Source: Lachnospiraceae bacterium
GTDB taxonomy: Bacteria; Bacillota; Clostridia; Oscillospirales; Ruminococcaceae
DNA: 64,000 nt
Direction of reading: 5' to 3'
Assembly: GCA_023664705.1 (NCBI GenBank)
Contig: JAMPFE010000003.1
Coordinates: 1-64,000, forward strand
Shown one piece after another: positions 7,411 to 16,231 of this stretch (position 1 is its first letter; each line of letters starts with the position of its first letter). Under the pieces are notes generated by a model. It was not told where the DNA came from. It saw only the letters and a program-made list of their open reading frames with translations, and ran no database searches. The translations under genes were made by a program, and so were the position numbers.

Positions 7411-8858
7411 ATATCCCCCTTGCCGCCCTTGTCGGAAAGTAATTTCTGCTTTATGTCCCAAAGCCTTTGGGACAGGTCAACGTAATAGGTATGCGGATTT
7501 TCAAACCGCAGCACGGACTCCCACATAGTGCCGAGCTGCTCCGCGCAGTACGCCCTTATCTCCCCGATAGGCGGCGAATCGTACACGCGCTTTCCGTTCA
7601 GAAATACGGGAATTTGCAGCTCTTTCGCGGTAAAATCGGTCACGGTCTTGCGTTTCCAAGTAAAATCGGGGTCGAACAGCTCCAGCGACTTGCTCTCGTC
7701 TATCTTCTCATCGTGAACGCAGAGCAGGTCGGCAGCCGCCTTTCCCGTCTTGTTGTCGAATATTCTGTACAGCCTTTTATAATGCGGATTTGTGATCTTC
7801 ACGACGTTTTCGCTTATCTTTATCTTCGGCGTTATAACGCCGTTTTCCTCGGTCGCGCAGAGCTTGTACACGCCGCCGAACACAGGCTCGGAGCTTGCCG
7901 TGATGAGCCGCTCGCCCACGCCGAACGAGTCTATCCTCGCGCCCTGATTGATAAGGTCGGTTATGATGTGCTCGTCCAGAGAATTCGAGGCGACTATCTT
8001 ACAATCGGGATAGCCCGCCGCGTCCAGCATTTTCCGCGCCTCTATCGACAGATACGCGATATCTCCCGAATCCAGCCTTATCCCCACGGGACGCGCCCCG
8101 AGCGGCTTCAGAACGCTGTCGAACGCCCTTATCGCGTTCGGCACTCCCGACTTCAGCACGTTATACGTATCGACCAGCAGCACAGCCCCGTGCGGATAAA
8201 CGCGGCAGTACTCCTCGAACGCCTCAAGCTCCGAATCGAACATCTGCACCCAGCTGTGCGCCATGGTGCCCGTCGCTGGAACGCCGTACAGCTCGTCCGC
8301 CATTACGCACGCCGTCCCCGTGCAGCCGCCGATATACGCGGCTCTCGCGCCAAGGACAGCCCCCGCCGTGCCCTGCGCTCTCCGAGAGCCGAATTCCGAG
8401 ATAGCCCTGCCTTGCGCCGCTCTCACGATACGGCTCGCCTTTGTCGCGATAAGCGACTGATGATTAACCAGAAGCAGCAGCATAGTCTCGATAAGCTGCG
8501 CCTGAACAGCGGGCGCGCGCACAGTAATAAGCGGCTCGTTCGGGAACACGGGCGTGCCCTCGGGCACCGCGAAAATATCCCCCTCGAATTTGAACCCCCG
8601 CAGATACTCCAAAAACTCCTCCGAGAATATCCCCTTAGAGCGCAGATAGTCGATGTCCCCGCCCGTAAAGCGCAGGCTCTCGATATACTCGATAACCTGC
8701 TCCAGCCCCGCGCAGACGGCATATCCGCCGTTATCGGGCACCCGTCTGAAAAACAGGTCGAAATACGCGGTACGCTCCGCGTGCTTGGTCTTGAAGTAGC
8801 CGTTGCCCATGGTGAGCTGATAAAAATCGCACAGCATCGTAAAATTCTGTTCGGTCAT
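7407..8858 (-). CDS. pncB: Nicotinate phosphoribosyltransferase
   Basis: Makes nicotinate mononucleotide from nicotinate and PRPP, the entry step of the Preiss-Handler NAD salvage route. The 483-residue length fits. Conserved segments include YQLTMGNGYF near the N-terminus, SEFGSRRAQG, the phosphate-binding DSGDIAYLS and IVASNSLDEH. The start at 8858 (MTEQNFTMLCDFYQLTMG) follows AAAGGAAGTT. It lies in the same leftward run as a nicotinamidase-like gene (9927-10445), separated by two small membrane proteins, so the cluster would process nicotinamide to nicotinate to NaMN. High confidence from conserved motifs. Confidence 0.95.
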   Translation of the reverse strand: MTEQNFTMLCDFYQLTMGNGYFKTKHAERTAYFDLFFRRVPDNGGYAVCAGLEQVIEYIESLRFTGGDIDYLRSKGIFSEEFLEYLRGFKFEGDIFAVPEGTPVFPNEPLITVRAPAVQAQLIETMLLLLVNHQSLIATKASRIVRAAQGRAISEFGSRRAQGTAGAVLGARAAYIGGCTGTACVMADELYGVPATGTMAHSWVQMFDSELEAFEEYCRVYPHGAVLLVDTYNVLKSGVPNAIRAFDSVLKPLGARPVGIRLDSGDIAYLSIEARKMLDAAGYPDCKIVASNSLDEHIITDLINQGARIDSFGVGERLITASSEPVFGGVYKLCATEENGVITPKIKISENVVKITNPHYKRLYRIFDNKTGKAAADLLCVHDEKIDESKSLELFDPDFTWKRKTVTDFTAKELQIPVFLNGKRVYDSPPIGEIRAYCAEQLGTMWESVLRFENPHTYYVDLSQRLWDIKQKLLSDKGGKGDI

Positions 8859-8884
8859 ATTCGTAACTTCCTTTCGGGAATATT

Positions 8885-9391
8885 TTAAAGCGTTTGAAGC
8901 CACACCGCCAGCGCGACCTCGATAACAACGCCCGCCGCCGCGAACACCACCGCGTTCGTTCTCCCCGCGGGCATGACCACGAACTCGTCGGGGCGCTCGG
9001 GGTCGACAAAAGCCTCATATTGACTGCCCTCTATATGCCGCATAAACAGTATGCCGTCGGAGAGCGTCCTTTCAAACCGCCGTTTCTTTTTGCCCTTAAA
9101 TTTCAGCGTGACCAGATGCCGACGGTTTCCGCCTTTAGCCGCGGTATTTATCGGCAGGTCGTTCGTGACCGTGACCGATAAGGGCGCGTAACGGCTAAGT
9201 CTCCGCCAGCTCGCGGCAAGCCATATCGGTCTCGGGAACAGCGCCGCCGCTGCTGCCATAAAGCAGACTATCAGATACCTCATCGAAAAAATATCGGGGA
9301 AAGCCAAGCCCGCTATCGAATAAGCGACCGCGAGAGCCGCGCCGCCTATACCGAGCACGCCCTCCCATATCCTGAAAGCCCCTTTGTACAT
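8885..9391 (-). CDS. Membrane protein, paralogue of the adjacent gene
   Basis: A 168-residue protein with two hydrophobic segments near the N-terminus (about 10-30 and 38-56), a soluble middle (about 70-145) rich in basic residues, and a final membrane segment (VVFAAAGVVIEVALAVWL). It shares length, topology and motifs (FRxWE, PIWLxxxW) with the next gene at 9410-9916, so the two are tandem paralogues. The fold recalls small DUF3592-like membrane proteins, though that is only a resemblance. The function is unknown. It sits 26 bp upstream of pncB, suggesting cotranscription. Confidence 0.75.
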   Translation of the reverse strand: MYKGAFRIWEGVLGIGGAALAVAYSIAGLAFPDIFSMRYLIVCFMAAAAALFPRPIWLAASWRRLSRYAPLSVTVTNDLPINTAAKGGNRRHLVTLKFKGKKKRRFERTLSDGILFMRHIEGSQYEAFVDPERPDEFVVMPAGRTNAVVFAAAGVVIEVALAVWLQTL

Positions 9392-9409
9392 GCCCTCACC
9401 TCCGACGTC

Positions 9410-9916
9410 CTAAAGCAGTATAAAGCTCAACACAGATCCCACCTCGAGCAGCGCTCCGAGTATCGCCGAGCCCACCGCCTGCCGAAACGCCAACGGCACG
9501 AATATCAGCGCGTCTATATACTCCTCCGCGAACATTATCTCGTACTGCTCTCCGACCTTAAAATTCGCGGTATATCTGCCCTCCAGCGCCTTGTGGTGCG
9601 CCTTCCCGTCCTTTGAGAAAAACTCGATATACATATGATATCTCGTGCCCCTGCCGCGACCCGTAGTATAGCTTTGGCGAACTATGGCGGTCGCGTGCTC
9701 CCAGGTGCGTATCTCTTTCCAATTCCCGAGCAGCCATATAGGCTTGGCAAACAGCCCCAGCGCCATAAATGTCATCGATATCAGCATCAGCTTAGGGTCT
9801 GCACCCTTTGAAATATATCCGTTACTCAAATTGTAATAAAACATGGAAAAAATAAATATAACCCCGCCAAAGCCTACAGCGACCTTTTCCCACGTCCTGA
9901 ATGTCCCGTCCGTCAT
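9410..9916 (-). CDS. Membrane protein, paralogue of the adjacent gene
   Basis: Also 168 residues, with two N-terminal spans, a soluble beta-rich stretch (GTRYHMYIEFFSKDGK, then GEQYEIMFAEEYIDALIFVP) and a C-terminal span. It shares FRTWE and FAKPIWLLGNW with its neighbour. It follows the nicotinamidase-like gene by 10 bp and precedes its paralogue by 18 bp, so all are likely one transcript. I do not recognise a characterised family. A transport or sensing role tied to NAD precursors is possible from context only. Confidence 0.75.
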   Translation of the reverse strand: MTDGTFRTWEKVAVGFGGVIFIFSMFYYNLSNGYISKGADPKLMLISMTFMALGLFAKPIWLLGNWKEIRTWEHATAIVRQSYTTGRGRGTRYHMYIEFFSKDGKAHHKALEGRYTANFKVGEQYEIMFAEEYIDALIFVPLAFRQAVGSAILGALLEVGSVLSFILL

Positions 9917-9926
9917 TTTGCACTCC

Positions 9927-10445
9927 TTAGATAACGTCTATCTGCACGCTCCTCATTACCTCCAGCGCCGCCTTGTGCTTTTCGCCGTCGAACGACGCGC
10001 AAGCCCCGCCGTCCACGACGATACGGCTCTCGGGGAGTGCCGCTTTCGCGATTATCGCGTTGGAGACCACGCAGATATCCGTCACCAGCCCGCAAAGCTC
10101 CACCTCGTCGAACCCCTCTCTTTTCAGCAGCTCGGCAAGCTCCAGCGACCCGAACGACGGCTTTTCGATAACGACGTCCCCGTCCCGAACGCATTCCGCC
10201 AGCCCGCCGTACAGCTTATGCCCCTCCGTGCCCTTGATACAGTGCCTCACGGGGAGCTTCCTGCCCTCGGCGCTTTCGAGATAATCCTCCCCGTGCGTGT
10301 CGAGCGTAAATATTACCCTGCCGCCGTTTCTGCGACACTCCGCTATCTTCCCGACGATGACGGGCTCGAGCGCCTCCGCGCCCACGAACCCCAGCGCGCC
10401 GTCCACGAAATCATTCTGATAATCCACCACCACAAGAGCCTTCAT
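9927..10445 (-). CDS. Nicotinamidase-like cysteine hydrolase (isochorismatase family)
   Basis: The 172-residue protein has the isochorismatase/nicotinamidase fold with the catalytic triad visible: D8 (VVDYQNDF), K95 (EKPSFGS) and C125 (CGLVTDICV). A D49-x-H51 pair may bind the metal, as in PncA. Given pncB four genes downstream, hydrolysis of nicotinamide to nicotinate and ammonia is the likely reaction. Other members of the family act on isochorismate or maleamate, so the substrate is inferred from neighbours. It starts 7 bp after glmU. Confidence 0.85.
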   Translation of the reverse strand: MKALVVVDYQNDFVDGALGFVGAEALEPVIVGKIAECRRNGGRVIFTLDTHGEDYLESAEGRKLPVRHCIKGTEGHKLYGGLAECVRDGDVVIEKPSFGSLELAELLKREGFDEVELCGLVTDICVVSNAIIAKAALPESRIVVDGGACASFDGEKHKAALEVMRSVQIDVI

Positions 10446-10452
10446 ATTGACC

Positions 10453-11820
10453 TCACTTCTTCTTACGCTTGAAATTCTTCTCCCAGTTTTCGATAATTTT
10501 CGTCTGACTGCGCTCCAGCGCCAGCGAGTTGGGCGGCACCTCGCTCGTGATCGTCGAGCCCGCCGCGGTAGCCGCGTTTTCGCCTATCTTCACGGGAGCG
10601 ATAAGGTTGGTATTGCAGCCGATGAACGCGTAAGAGCCTATCTCCGTGCGGAACTTGTTCACGCCGTCGTAGTTCGCGGTAACGCAGCCGCAGCCAAAGT
10701 TCACGCCGCGCCCGACGTCGCTGTCTCCGACGTATGTAAGGTGCGATATAGCCGTGTTCTCGCCTATATCGCTGTTCTTGACCTCCACAAAGTCGCCTAT
10801 CTTCACGCCCTTACGGACGACCGTCCCCGGACGCAGCTGCGCGAACGGACCTATCTTCACATTGTCCTCCACGGTCGAGGAATACGCCTGCACATTATTT
10901 AATATAACGTTGTCGCCGACGGTGCAGTCCTCGATATGGGAATTCGCGCCGATAACGCAGTTCCTGCCGATAACGGTCCTTCCGAGTATCATGGTATTCG
11001 GCAGCACGGTGGTATCGCAGCCGATTTCAACGTCCGCGCCGATAACGATGCCGTCCGTCGAGATAAAGCTCACCCCATCGTCAAGCAGCCCGTCTATAAC
11101 GTGCAGCCGCGCCTTTTCGTTGAGCTCCATAAGGCTCCGCCGCGTGTTCGCGCCCAGCACGATATCGGGATTTTCGCTCTTGTACGCCCGTGCGTTTCCG
11201 ATGAGCTCCACGCAGTCCGTAAGGTAAAACTCGCCCGAGGCGTTCTTGTCGGTGAGCCTTGGCAGCGCCCTCAGCAGCGCCTCCGAGTTGAACCAGTACG
11301 CGCCCGAGTTGACCTCGCATATTTTTTCCTCCTCGGGGGAACAATCCTTTTGTTCGCGTATCGCTGTAAAATTGCCCTTCTTATCGCGTATAATGCGCCC
11401 GTATCCGCTCGGGTCGGCGATCTCCGCGGTAATGACCGTAACTGCGGCTTTTTCGTTTTTGTGCAGCTCAAACGCGCCCTTGAGAGTCTCCCCGTCGATA
11501 AACGGCGCGTCCCCGTTCAGCACGCAGATATACTCCGCCGCCTCGATAAACTCCGCCGCCTGCTTTACGGCGTCGCCCGTGCCCTTCCGCTCGGGCTGAA
11601 AATAGGTGTAGATTATCTTCCCGCGCGAGTTGACATACTCCTCGGTAAGCTCCCTTTTATAACCCGTGATGACCGCAGTCTCGTCGAACCCGAACCTCTC
11701 CGCCGCGTCCATCACCCACCCGAGCATGGGCTTTTTCAGCACCTCGCAAAGCACCTTGGGGCGCTCGGACTTCATGCGCTTTCCCGCGCCGCCCGCCAGA
11801 ATTATACAGCCTGTCGTCAT
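10453..11820 (-). CDS. glmU: Bifunctional UDP-GlcNAc pyrophosphorylase / glucosamine-1-phosphate acetyltransferase
   Basis: Makes UDP-GlcNAc for peptidoglycan and teichoic acids. The uridyltransferase domain opens with ILAGGAGKRMKSERPKVL, the nucleotide-binding signature. The C-terminal half is a left-handed beta-helix with hexapeptide repeats (IGADVEIGCDTTVLPNT, VGDNVILNN and so on) and the acetyltransferase segment HLTYVGDSDVG...NFGCG. The length, 455 residues, is normal. The end is Lys-rich (NWEKNFKRKKK). The start has GAGAGG seven to twelve bases upstream. Only 30 bp separate it from the divergent PH-domain gene, so its promoter must lie within that gene's 5' end. Confidence 0.97.
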   Translation of the reverse strand: MTTGCIILAGGAGKRMKSERPKVLCEVLKKPMLGWVMDAAERFGFDETAVITGYKRELTEEYVNSRGKIIYTYFQPERKGTGDAVKQAAEFIEAAEYICVLNGDAPFIDGETLKGAFELHKNEKAAVTVITAEIADPSGYGRIIRDKKGNFTAIREQKDCSPEEEKICEVNSGAYWFNSEALLRALPRLTDKNASGEFYLTDCVELIGNARAYKSENPDIVLGANTRRSLMELNEKARLHVIDGLLDDGVSFISTDGIVIGADVEIGCDTTVLPNTMILGRTVIGRNCVIGANSHIEDCTVGDNVILNNVQAYSSTVEDNVKIGPFAQLRPGTVVRKGVKIGDFVEVKNSDIGENTAISHLTYVGDSDVGRGVNFGCGCVTANYDGVNKFRTEIGSYAFIGCNTNLIAPVKIGENAATAAGSTITSEVPPNSLALERSQTKIIENWEKNFKRKKK

Positions 11821-11850
11821 AGAAATTACCTCTCATTTCAAAGGAGTATT

Positions 11851-13059
11851 ATGAACTTTATATTATATTACATTCTCCGAAAGCTCTTTATTCGCTTAAG
11901 CTTCACGGAAAGCGAAATAATTCTCGAAAAGGGAATTATCCTCCGCCGAAAAACCGTTCTCCCTCTGAAGAGCGTCGTCCGCGTTTCATCGGAGCGCCCG
12001 CTGCTCATGAGAATATTCGGCGCGAAAAAAATGCTCGTCTTTGCCGTCCGCGGAAGGATAACGTTTTATCTCAAAAAGACCGAAGAGCTGCCGTTTCTGC
12101 CCGAGATACGCTCCGCTTCGGTAAAGCCGCGCTTTCCCGAGGTGTTGTTCGGCGCGTTCGCCGACACCCGCGCGCTCGGCGGCGTCACGCTGCTCGCGGC
12201 GTTTCTGCGCAAGCTCGGCAGCCTTTTCGGCGGCGAATACTTCAACAAAGTGACGTCCGCGATATCCGACACCGCCGAAACACTGTCCAACGCGCTTTCG
12301 GCATTGCATATCGCCGTGCCGCGGATAACCGCCGTGCTCGCCGTGCTCATACCCGCGGCGTGGTCGCTGGCGTTCGCGAGGAAGCTGCTCCGTCTCGCGA
12401 ACCTGCGCGCCGCGAGGCACGGAGACCTCCTGCGCGTGCAAAGCGGCGTGATAACATTATATGAGCACACGCTCGTACTCAATTCGTCGGCAGCGACGAT
12501 AAGCCCGCTCTCGACGGTTCTCGCGAAACGCGCTCCCGTCTACGTCCGCGGCGTGATGATATACCCCGCCGCTCCAAAAGCCAAAGCCGCGAAAATCATC
12601 CGCGCCCTCTGCAATATTCCCGTTGACAGCGGCAACGGACTCAAGCCGCCGCGCTCCGCGTTTTTCGGGTTCTGCGGCGCGCCGTTTTGGTGGGCGGTCG
12701 GCTTTTCGGCAGCGCTCGCGCTCACATACCTCTCCGACAGCCCCGCAATGCTCCTGAAAACCGTGCTGTACTGCGGCTTGACAGTCAGCCTCTACGCCAT
12801 TCCGCTCTGCCTTGTTTATATGGGACGCTCGGGCTTATCGGTCGGGAAAACGTCCGTGAAGCTTTCCGCGCGCCGCGGACTGCGATTGTTCACAATATAT
12901 GTTCCACGTAGAACAATTGCCGAAAGCACCCTCTCGCAAAGCATATTCCAGCGCCGCAGCGACCTCTGCCACTTCCGCTTAGCGGCAGCCGACCGCCAAA
13001 AGCTTACGGCGCGGCATCTGCTCAAACGCGAAATTCCGCGCTGTATTCCGTTCCGATAG
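11851..13059 (+). CDS. Membrane protein with bacterial PH (bPH2/YdbT-like) domains
   Basis: A 402-residue protein starting at ATG 11851 behind AAGGAG. The N-terminal region (SFTESEIILEKGIILRRKTV to about residue 90, with LPLKSVVRVSSERPLL and IFGAKKMLVF) matches the bPH2 pattern. Two further similar beta-rich blocks occur at about 185-235 and 325-400, separated by paired hydrophobic spans (roughly 150-175 and 265-320). YdbT proteins share this arrangement of three PH-like domains plus membrane spans. Their biochemical role is unclear. Its 3' end overlaps the convergent gene at 13022 by 38 bp. It is the only rightward gene between guaA and 16232. Confidence 0.75.
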   Translation: MNFILYYILRKLFIRLSFTESEIILEKGIILRRKTVLPLKSVVRVSSERPLLMRIFGAKKMLVFAVRGRITFYLKKTEELPFLPEIRSASVKPRFPEVLFGAFADTRALGGVTLLAAFLRKLGSLFGGEYFNKVTSAISDTAETLSNALSALHIAVPRITAVLAVLIPAAWSLAFARKLLRLANLRAARHGDLLRVQSGVITLYEHTLVLNSSAATISPLSTVLAKRAPVYVRGVMIYPAAPKAKAAKIIRALCNIPVDSGNGLKPPRSAFFGFCGAPFWWAVGFSAALALTYLSDSPAMLLKTVLYCGLTVSLYAIPLCLVYMGRSGLSVGKTSVKLSARRGLRLFTIYVPRRTIAESTLSQSIFQRRSDLCHFRLAAADRQKLTARHLLKREIPRCIPFR

Positions 13060-13390
13060 CCTCGTCTCCGCGGACCGCCCAATCAATGACCTCCGCGACA
13101 AACCGCGGCGTAACGCTCACGGGAATATCGAACGGCAGCAAATACCGCTCCCAACAGCCGCTCGTCGGCCTCCCCCGAAACTCCCTGCCCTTGCTCACGA
13201 CATACGGCGTCGGAGCGTTCATCGGTATCAGCAAGACAAGCCGCTTATCCTCGGAAATTATATGCAGAAAGGGCGTGTTCCAATCGTTCGACGCGACGCG
13301 CTCCCAATAATCGCGGTCTCCCGTGAGAACGTACCACACATAGCGTCTGCCGCCGACAACGAGCCTTCTGCGCCCCTTAGCTCTTACCAT
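13022..13390 (-). CDS. Hypothetical 122-residue protein
   Basis: Starts at ATG 13390, overlapping the decarboxylase stop in a TAATG arrangement, so translational coupling is likely. It is a basic protein rich in Arg and Trp (KGRRRLVVGGRRYVWYVLTG). There is no membrane segment and no motif I recognise. A C-terminal VTPRFVAEVIDWAV segment looks helical. Its 3' end overlaps the convergent PH-domain gene. Possible alternatives are an accessory factor of the decarboxylase or an unrelated small protein. Confidence 0.6.
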   Translation of the reverse strand: MVRAKGRRRLVVGGRRYVWYVLTGDRDYWERVASNDWNTPFLHIISEDKRLVLLIPMNAPTPYVVSKGREFRGRPTSGCWERYLLPFDIPVSVTPRFVAEVIDWAVRGDEAIGTEYSAEFRV

Positions 13391-14682
13391 TACACGCCCG
13401 TCCTCGTCAGCACCGAAACGTTTTTCACGCCGTGCATTTTCAGCGCCTCGGCAACGCTGTGGTCGATTATCTCCCCCGGGAATATCAGCGGCACCCCCGG
13501 AGGACACGGCGCCGTCATCGCGCCGCAGACCTCTCCGCCCGCGCGGTCGACGGGAACGACCCTCTGCGGCTTGTACATCGCCTCCCACATCGGCATATCC
13601 ACGGCGGGCTTTATCGCGGGGAATTTCACAACGGGCTGCGGCACGTTCATCGGCACGAACAGCACCGCCATTTCAGCGCGCTCGCAGTCCTCCATCGACG
13701 TCACCGCCGAGAACATCAGCACGACGTAATTCTCGTCCGCCATTTCGCACTCCACGCCGTTCGCGCGGAGCCCCCTCGCGAACTCAAAGCCGCTCATTCC
13801 GCATTCCCGCGCGTTAATGGTAACGCGCAGCGGGTCGCTCTTCCTCATCGGTATCCCCGCCATCGTCAGCTTCTCCTTAAGCATCGCGACAGCCTCGCAG
13901 GCGTTGTTGACCATCTGAACGTTATCCGCTATCATCGAGTTAAAGCGGTCAAGGCTCTCCAGCACGAGATACGACGGGCTCGACGAGCCGAACATCGCCA
14001 TCATTTCCTTCGCGCGCGAAGCGTCCACGCCGTCCGTAAAATGCAGATAAGCGCCGCCCGTAAGCACGGGGAGCGTCTTGTGAGCCGATTCCGCGCTCAT
14101 AAGCGGAAAGCCCAGCTCCAGAGGGTGAAGATACTGCGTCCCGAATATGTTCTTGTCGATGAATTTTAAGTACGAGCCGTGTGCGTTGTCGATAAGCACG
14201 GGCATTTTCGGATTGACGAATTTCCACGTACCGCCGTAATAGTCGATATTCGTTATAAACAGCGCGTCCGCGCCGCTCACCGCCTCGGCGTCGTACACGA
14301 CGTCCGCGGTCATATACTCCCTCGGATACAGCCATTTTACATTCATTTGCAGCAAAGCCGCCGCGGAGGCCAGCGCCCTGTGCGAATACCGCGACGCGGC
14401 AACGGTCTTGCAGCCCCGCGCTTTCAGCAGCGCCAGCCCCGCCTGTATCGCAAGCGTGCTCCCCCCGCAGGAGTAGCAGGTCCTTTTCGCGCCGAAAACA
14501 CTCGCGGCAAGCGCCTCGCTCGTCCCGATGATCCCTCCCGAGATATCCGAGCCGTAAAGACTGTCCGCGCCGAACACCTCCGTGATGTCGTGCGGAAATT
14601 CACCCTTGTGCCCCGGCATATGCAGCCGCAGCCTGTTCTCCGTGGTGTATCGCTCCAAAAAGTTGCAGATCGGTGTATTCAT
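13390..14682 (-). CDS. Orn/Lys/Arg decarboxylase-family PLP enzyme
   Basis: A 430-residue protein of the group II (aminotransferase-fold) basic amino acid decarboxylases, of the shorter SpeA/YaaO-like type. Key segments: RLHMPGHKG (residues 19-27), YGSDISGGI, the PLP-stacking IDNAHGS (D165, H168), and SAHKTLPVLTGGAYLH with K202 as the Schiff-base lysine. A C-terminal Orn_DC_Arg_C-like domain includes PCPPGVPLIFPGE. It would decarboxylate arginine, lysine or ornithine to polyamine precursors; which one cannot be read from the sequence. Many clostridia place such a gene near tmk/holB, but here the neighbours are lipoprotein and unknown genes. Confidence 0.88.
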   Translation of the reverse strand: MNTPICNFLERYTTENRLRLHMPGHKGEFPHDITEVFGADSLYGSDISGGIIGTSEALAASVFGAKRTCYSCGGSTLAIQAGLALLKARGCKTVAASRYSHRALASAAALLQMNVKWLYPREYMTADVVYDAEAVSGADALFITNIDYYGGTWKFVNPKMPVLIDNAHGSYLKFIDKNIFGTQYLHPLELGFPLMSAESAHKTLPVLTGGAYLHFTDGVDASRAKEMMAMFGSSSPSYLVLESLDRFNSMIADNVQMVNNACEAVAMLKEKLTMAGIPMRKSDPLRVTINARECGMSGFEFARGLRANGVECEMADENYVVLMFSAVTSMEDCERAEMAVLFVPMNVPQPVVKFPAIKPAVDMPMWEAMYKPQRVVPVDRAGGEVCGAMTAPCPPGVPLIFPGEIIDHSVAEALKMHGVKNVSVLTRTGV

Positions 14683-14707
14683 ATCTTCTCCCTTTAAGTA
14701 TCCGTTA

Positions 14708-15940
14708 TCAGCCGCCCGAGCTTTCGGACGGGTCGTCCAGCCTTAGCGCCTCGTAGTCTGTCTTGTAGTTGTATTCGGCGTGCCACTCCTCCATTTTCTC
14801 GGAGAACTTCGCCTGCTTAAGCTGGTCGTAAAGGTAGTCCGTAAACGATTTTTTGTTCTCGTCGCTCACCCTCGCGTCGTCGGCGTATATCATGATGTGC
14901 ACGCCGTAATCGGTAACGCACACCGTCCTGTCGCCTATCTTTTCGGGCACGAACGCCGCCTCCTGAAACTCCTTCATGTACGACGTCCCGTTCGGTATGA
15001 CCAGATAGCCGTCGGGATAATACGACGACCCCTCCGCGTCCGCGGAATACTCCTTCATGACCGTCTCAAAGTCCCCGCCGTCAAGCTTTTTCCGGACCTC
15101 GTCAACCTTGTCCTGCAGCTCGGCAGCCTTTTCCTCCCGAAGCTTATCGGCAGCCTCGTCGTCGCCCTTCTGTCGGTCGGCGGTTATCTCGTCCTGCGTT
15201 TCCTCGTCGAAGCCCAGCAGAATGTGCTTTATCATACGCGCTCCCTCGGGCACCCACACCGCCGTAAACGAGCTGTTCGCCTCATACTGCGAAACGTCGT
15301 CGCTATAGACCTGCTTTATCTGCTCCTCATAGTCGGCGAACATCTGCTCCGCCTCGGCGTAATCAACGTCCTTCGCAAGCTCGTCGACAAGATGCTGCGT
15401 TATCACGGAGTTCACCTGCCACGCGAGCAGGTCGTCGCGCGTCAGCCCGCAGCTCGCGAGATACTCGTCGAACGCCTTGCTGCCGCGCTCATGCCGTTCC
15501 TCGTCGGAGAGCTCCTCGCCCTCTTGGACCTCCTCGTCGGCGAACGCCTCTATCTGCTCCCCGATGTTGCTGTTGTATTCCTCCTCAATGGCGTCCATTT
15601 CCTCGTCTGAAAGCGCGGAAACGCCCATTTCGGCAGCCTTTTTCAAAATGATACGTTCATTTATAAGGTATGTAATGATTGTATTGCGCTGCGTCTTGCA
15701 GGCTTCCGCGAGAGTATCCTCGGTATCGTCCTCGACGCCCGCGCCCTTAAGCGCGTAGTCGTATTCCTTCTTGAAATCGCCGTAGGTCACCTTAAGACTG
15801 TCCTCGGCGTTGTTTTGCGGCTCCGCGACAACATAATCGGCTTTCGGCTCCGCCTTGGTACCGAATTTCATCGAACACCCGCACAGTGAAACGACCAGAG
15901 CTGCCGCCGCCCCCGCGCGAAAAATTTTGCTTATTTTCAT
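14708..15940 (-). CDS. Parvulin-like peptidyl-prolyl isomerase lipoprotein (PrsA/SurA-like)
   Basis: Start ATG 15940 behind AAAGGAAAT. A lipoprotein signal peptide ends in LVVSLCGC (lipidated Cys at 22). The body contains a SurA_N-like helical region (about 55-230, very Glu-rich) and a parvulin domain (about 240-365; MIKHILLGF, then GDFETVMKEYSADAEGSSYYPDGYL, FQEAAFVPEKIGD, YGVHIMIY). It would help secreted proteins fold outside the membrane. At 410 residues it is somewhat longer than PrsA. An in-frame extension upstream to 16156 has no RBS and encodes Phe/Tyr-rich translated promoter sequence, so it is rejected. Confidence 0.85.
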   Translation of the reverse strand: MKISKIFRAGAAAALVVSLCGCSMKFGTKAEPKADYVVAEPQNNAEDSLKVTYGDFKKEYDYALKGAGVEDDTEDTLAEACKTQRNTIITYLINERIILKKAAEMGVSALSDEEMDAIEEEYNSNIGEQIEAFADEEVQEGEELSDEERHERGSKAFDEYLASCGLTRDDLLAWQVNSVITQHLVDELAKDVDYAEAEQMFADYEEQIKQVYSDDVSQYEANSSFTAVWVPEGARMIKHILLGFDEETQDEITADRQKGDDEAADKLREEKAAELQDKVDEVRKKLDGGDFETVMKEYSADAEGSSYYPDGYLVIPNGTSYMKEFQEAAFVPEKIGDRTVCVTDYGVHIMIYADDARVSDENKKSFTDYLYDQLKQAKFSEKMEEWHAEYNYKTDYEALRLDDPSESSGG

Positions 15941-16120
15941 TTTTATTTCCTTTGCAACAATATTCCGATACTTTTCGGCAAATCCCGCCGTAATATTACA
16001 TTGCGTTATACGTTTTGCGCCGATAAAAGTACCGCTCACTTCATTATAACACAAATATAAAAAAAAATAAAGATAAAGTATGAAATATTTCAAAAAAGTA
16101 ATGATTTTTTTTTTGAAATA

Positions 16121-16129
16121 TGTTATAAT
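16121..16129 (+). promoter_or_regulatory. Extended -10 promoter upstream of the BMP-like lipoprotein
   Basis: TGTTATAAT (TG-N-TATAAT) follows an A/T-rich stretch in the 290-bp divergent spacer between the PPIase lipoprotein (leftward) and the gene at 16232. The -35 is poor. A second TATAAT at 16180-16185 is also possible. No gene was found in the spacer. Confidence 0.4.
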
Positions 16130-16231
16130 GTAGGAGGCGTAACTCTTAGGGGACAAAAATTCTCAGTTTTTCCCCGTTTTATAATACAATTTGTAAAATT
16201 ATGTATAAAATCAACAGGAGGTTATTGAAAT

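Noticed and set aside
15941..16156. N-terminal extension of the parvulin-like lipoprotein
   Set aside because: Translated promoter sequence, no RBS, and it would bury the lipoprotein signal peptide.
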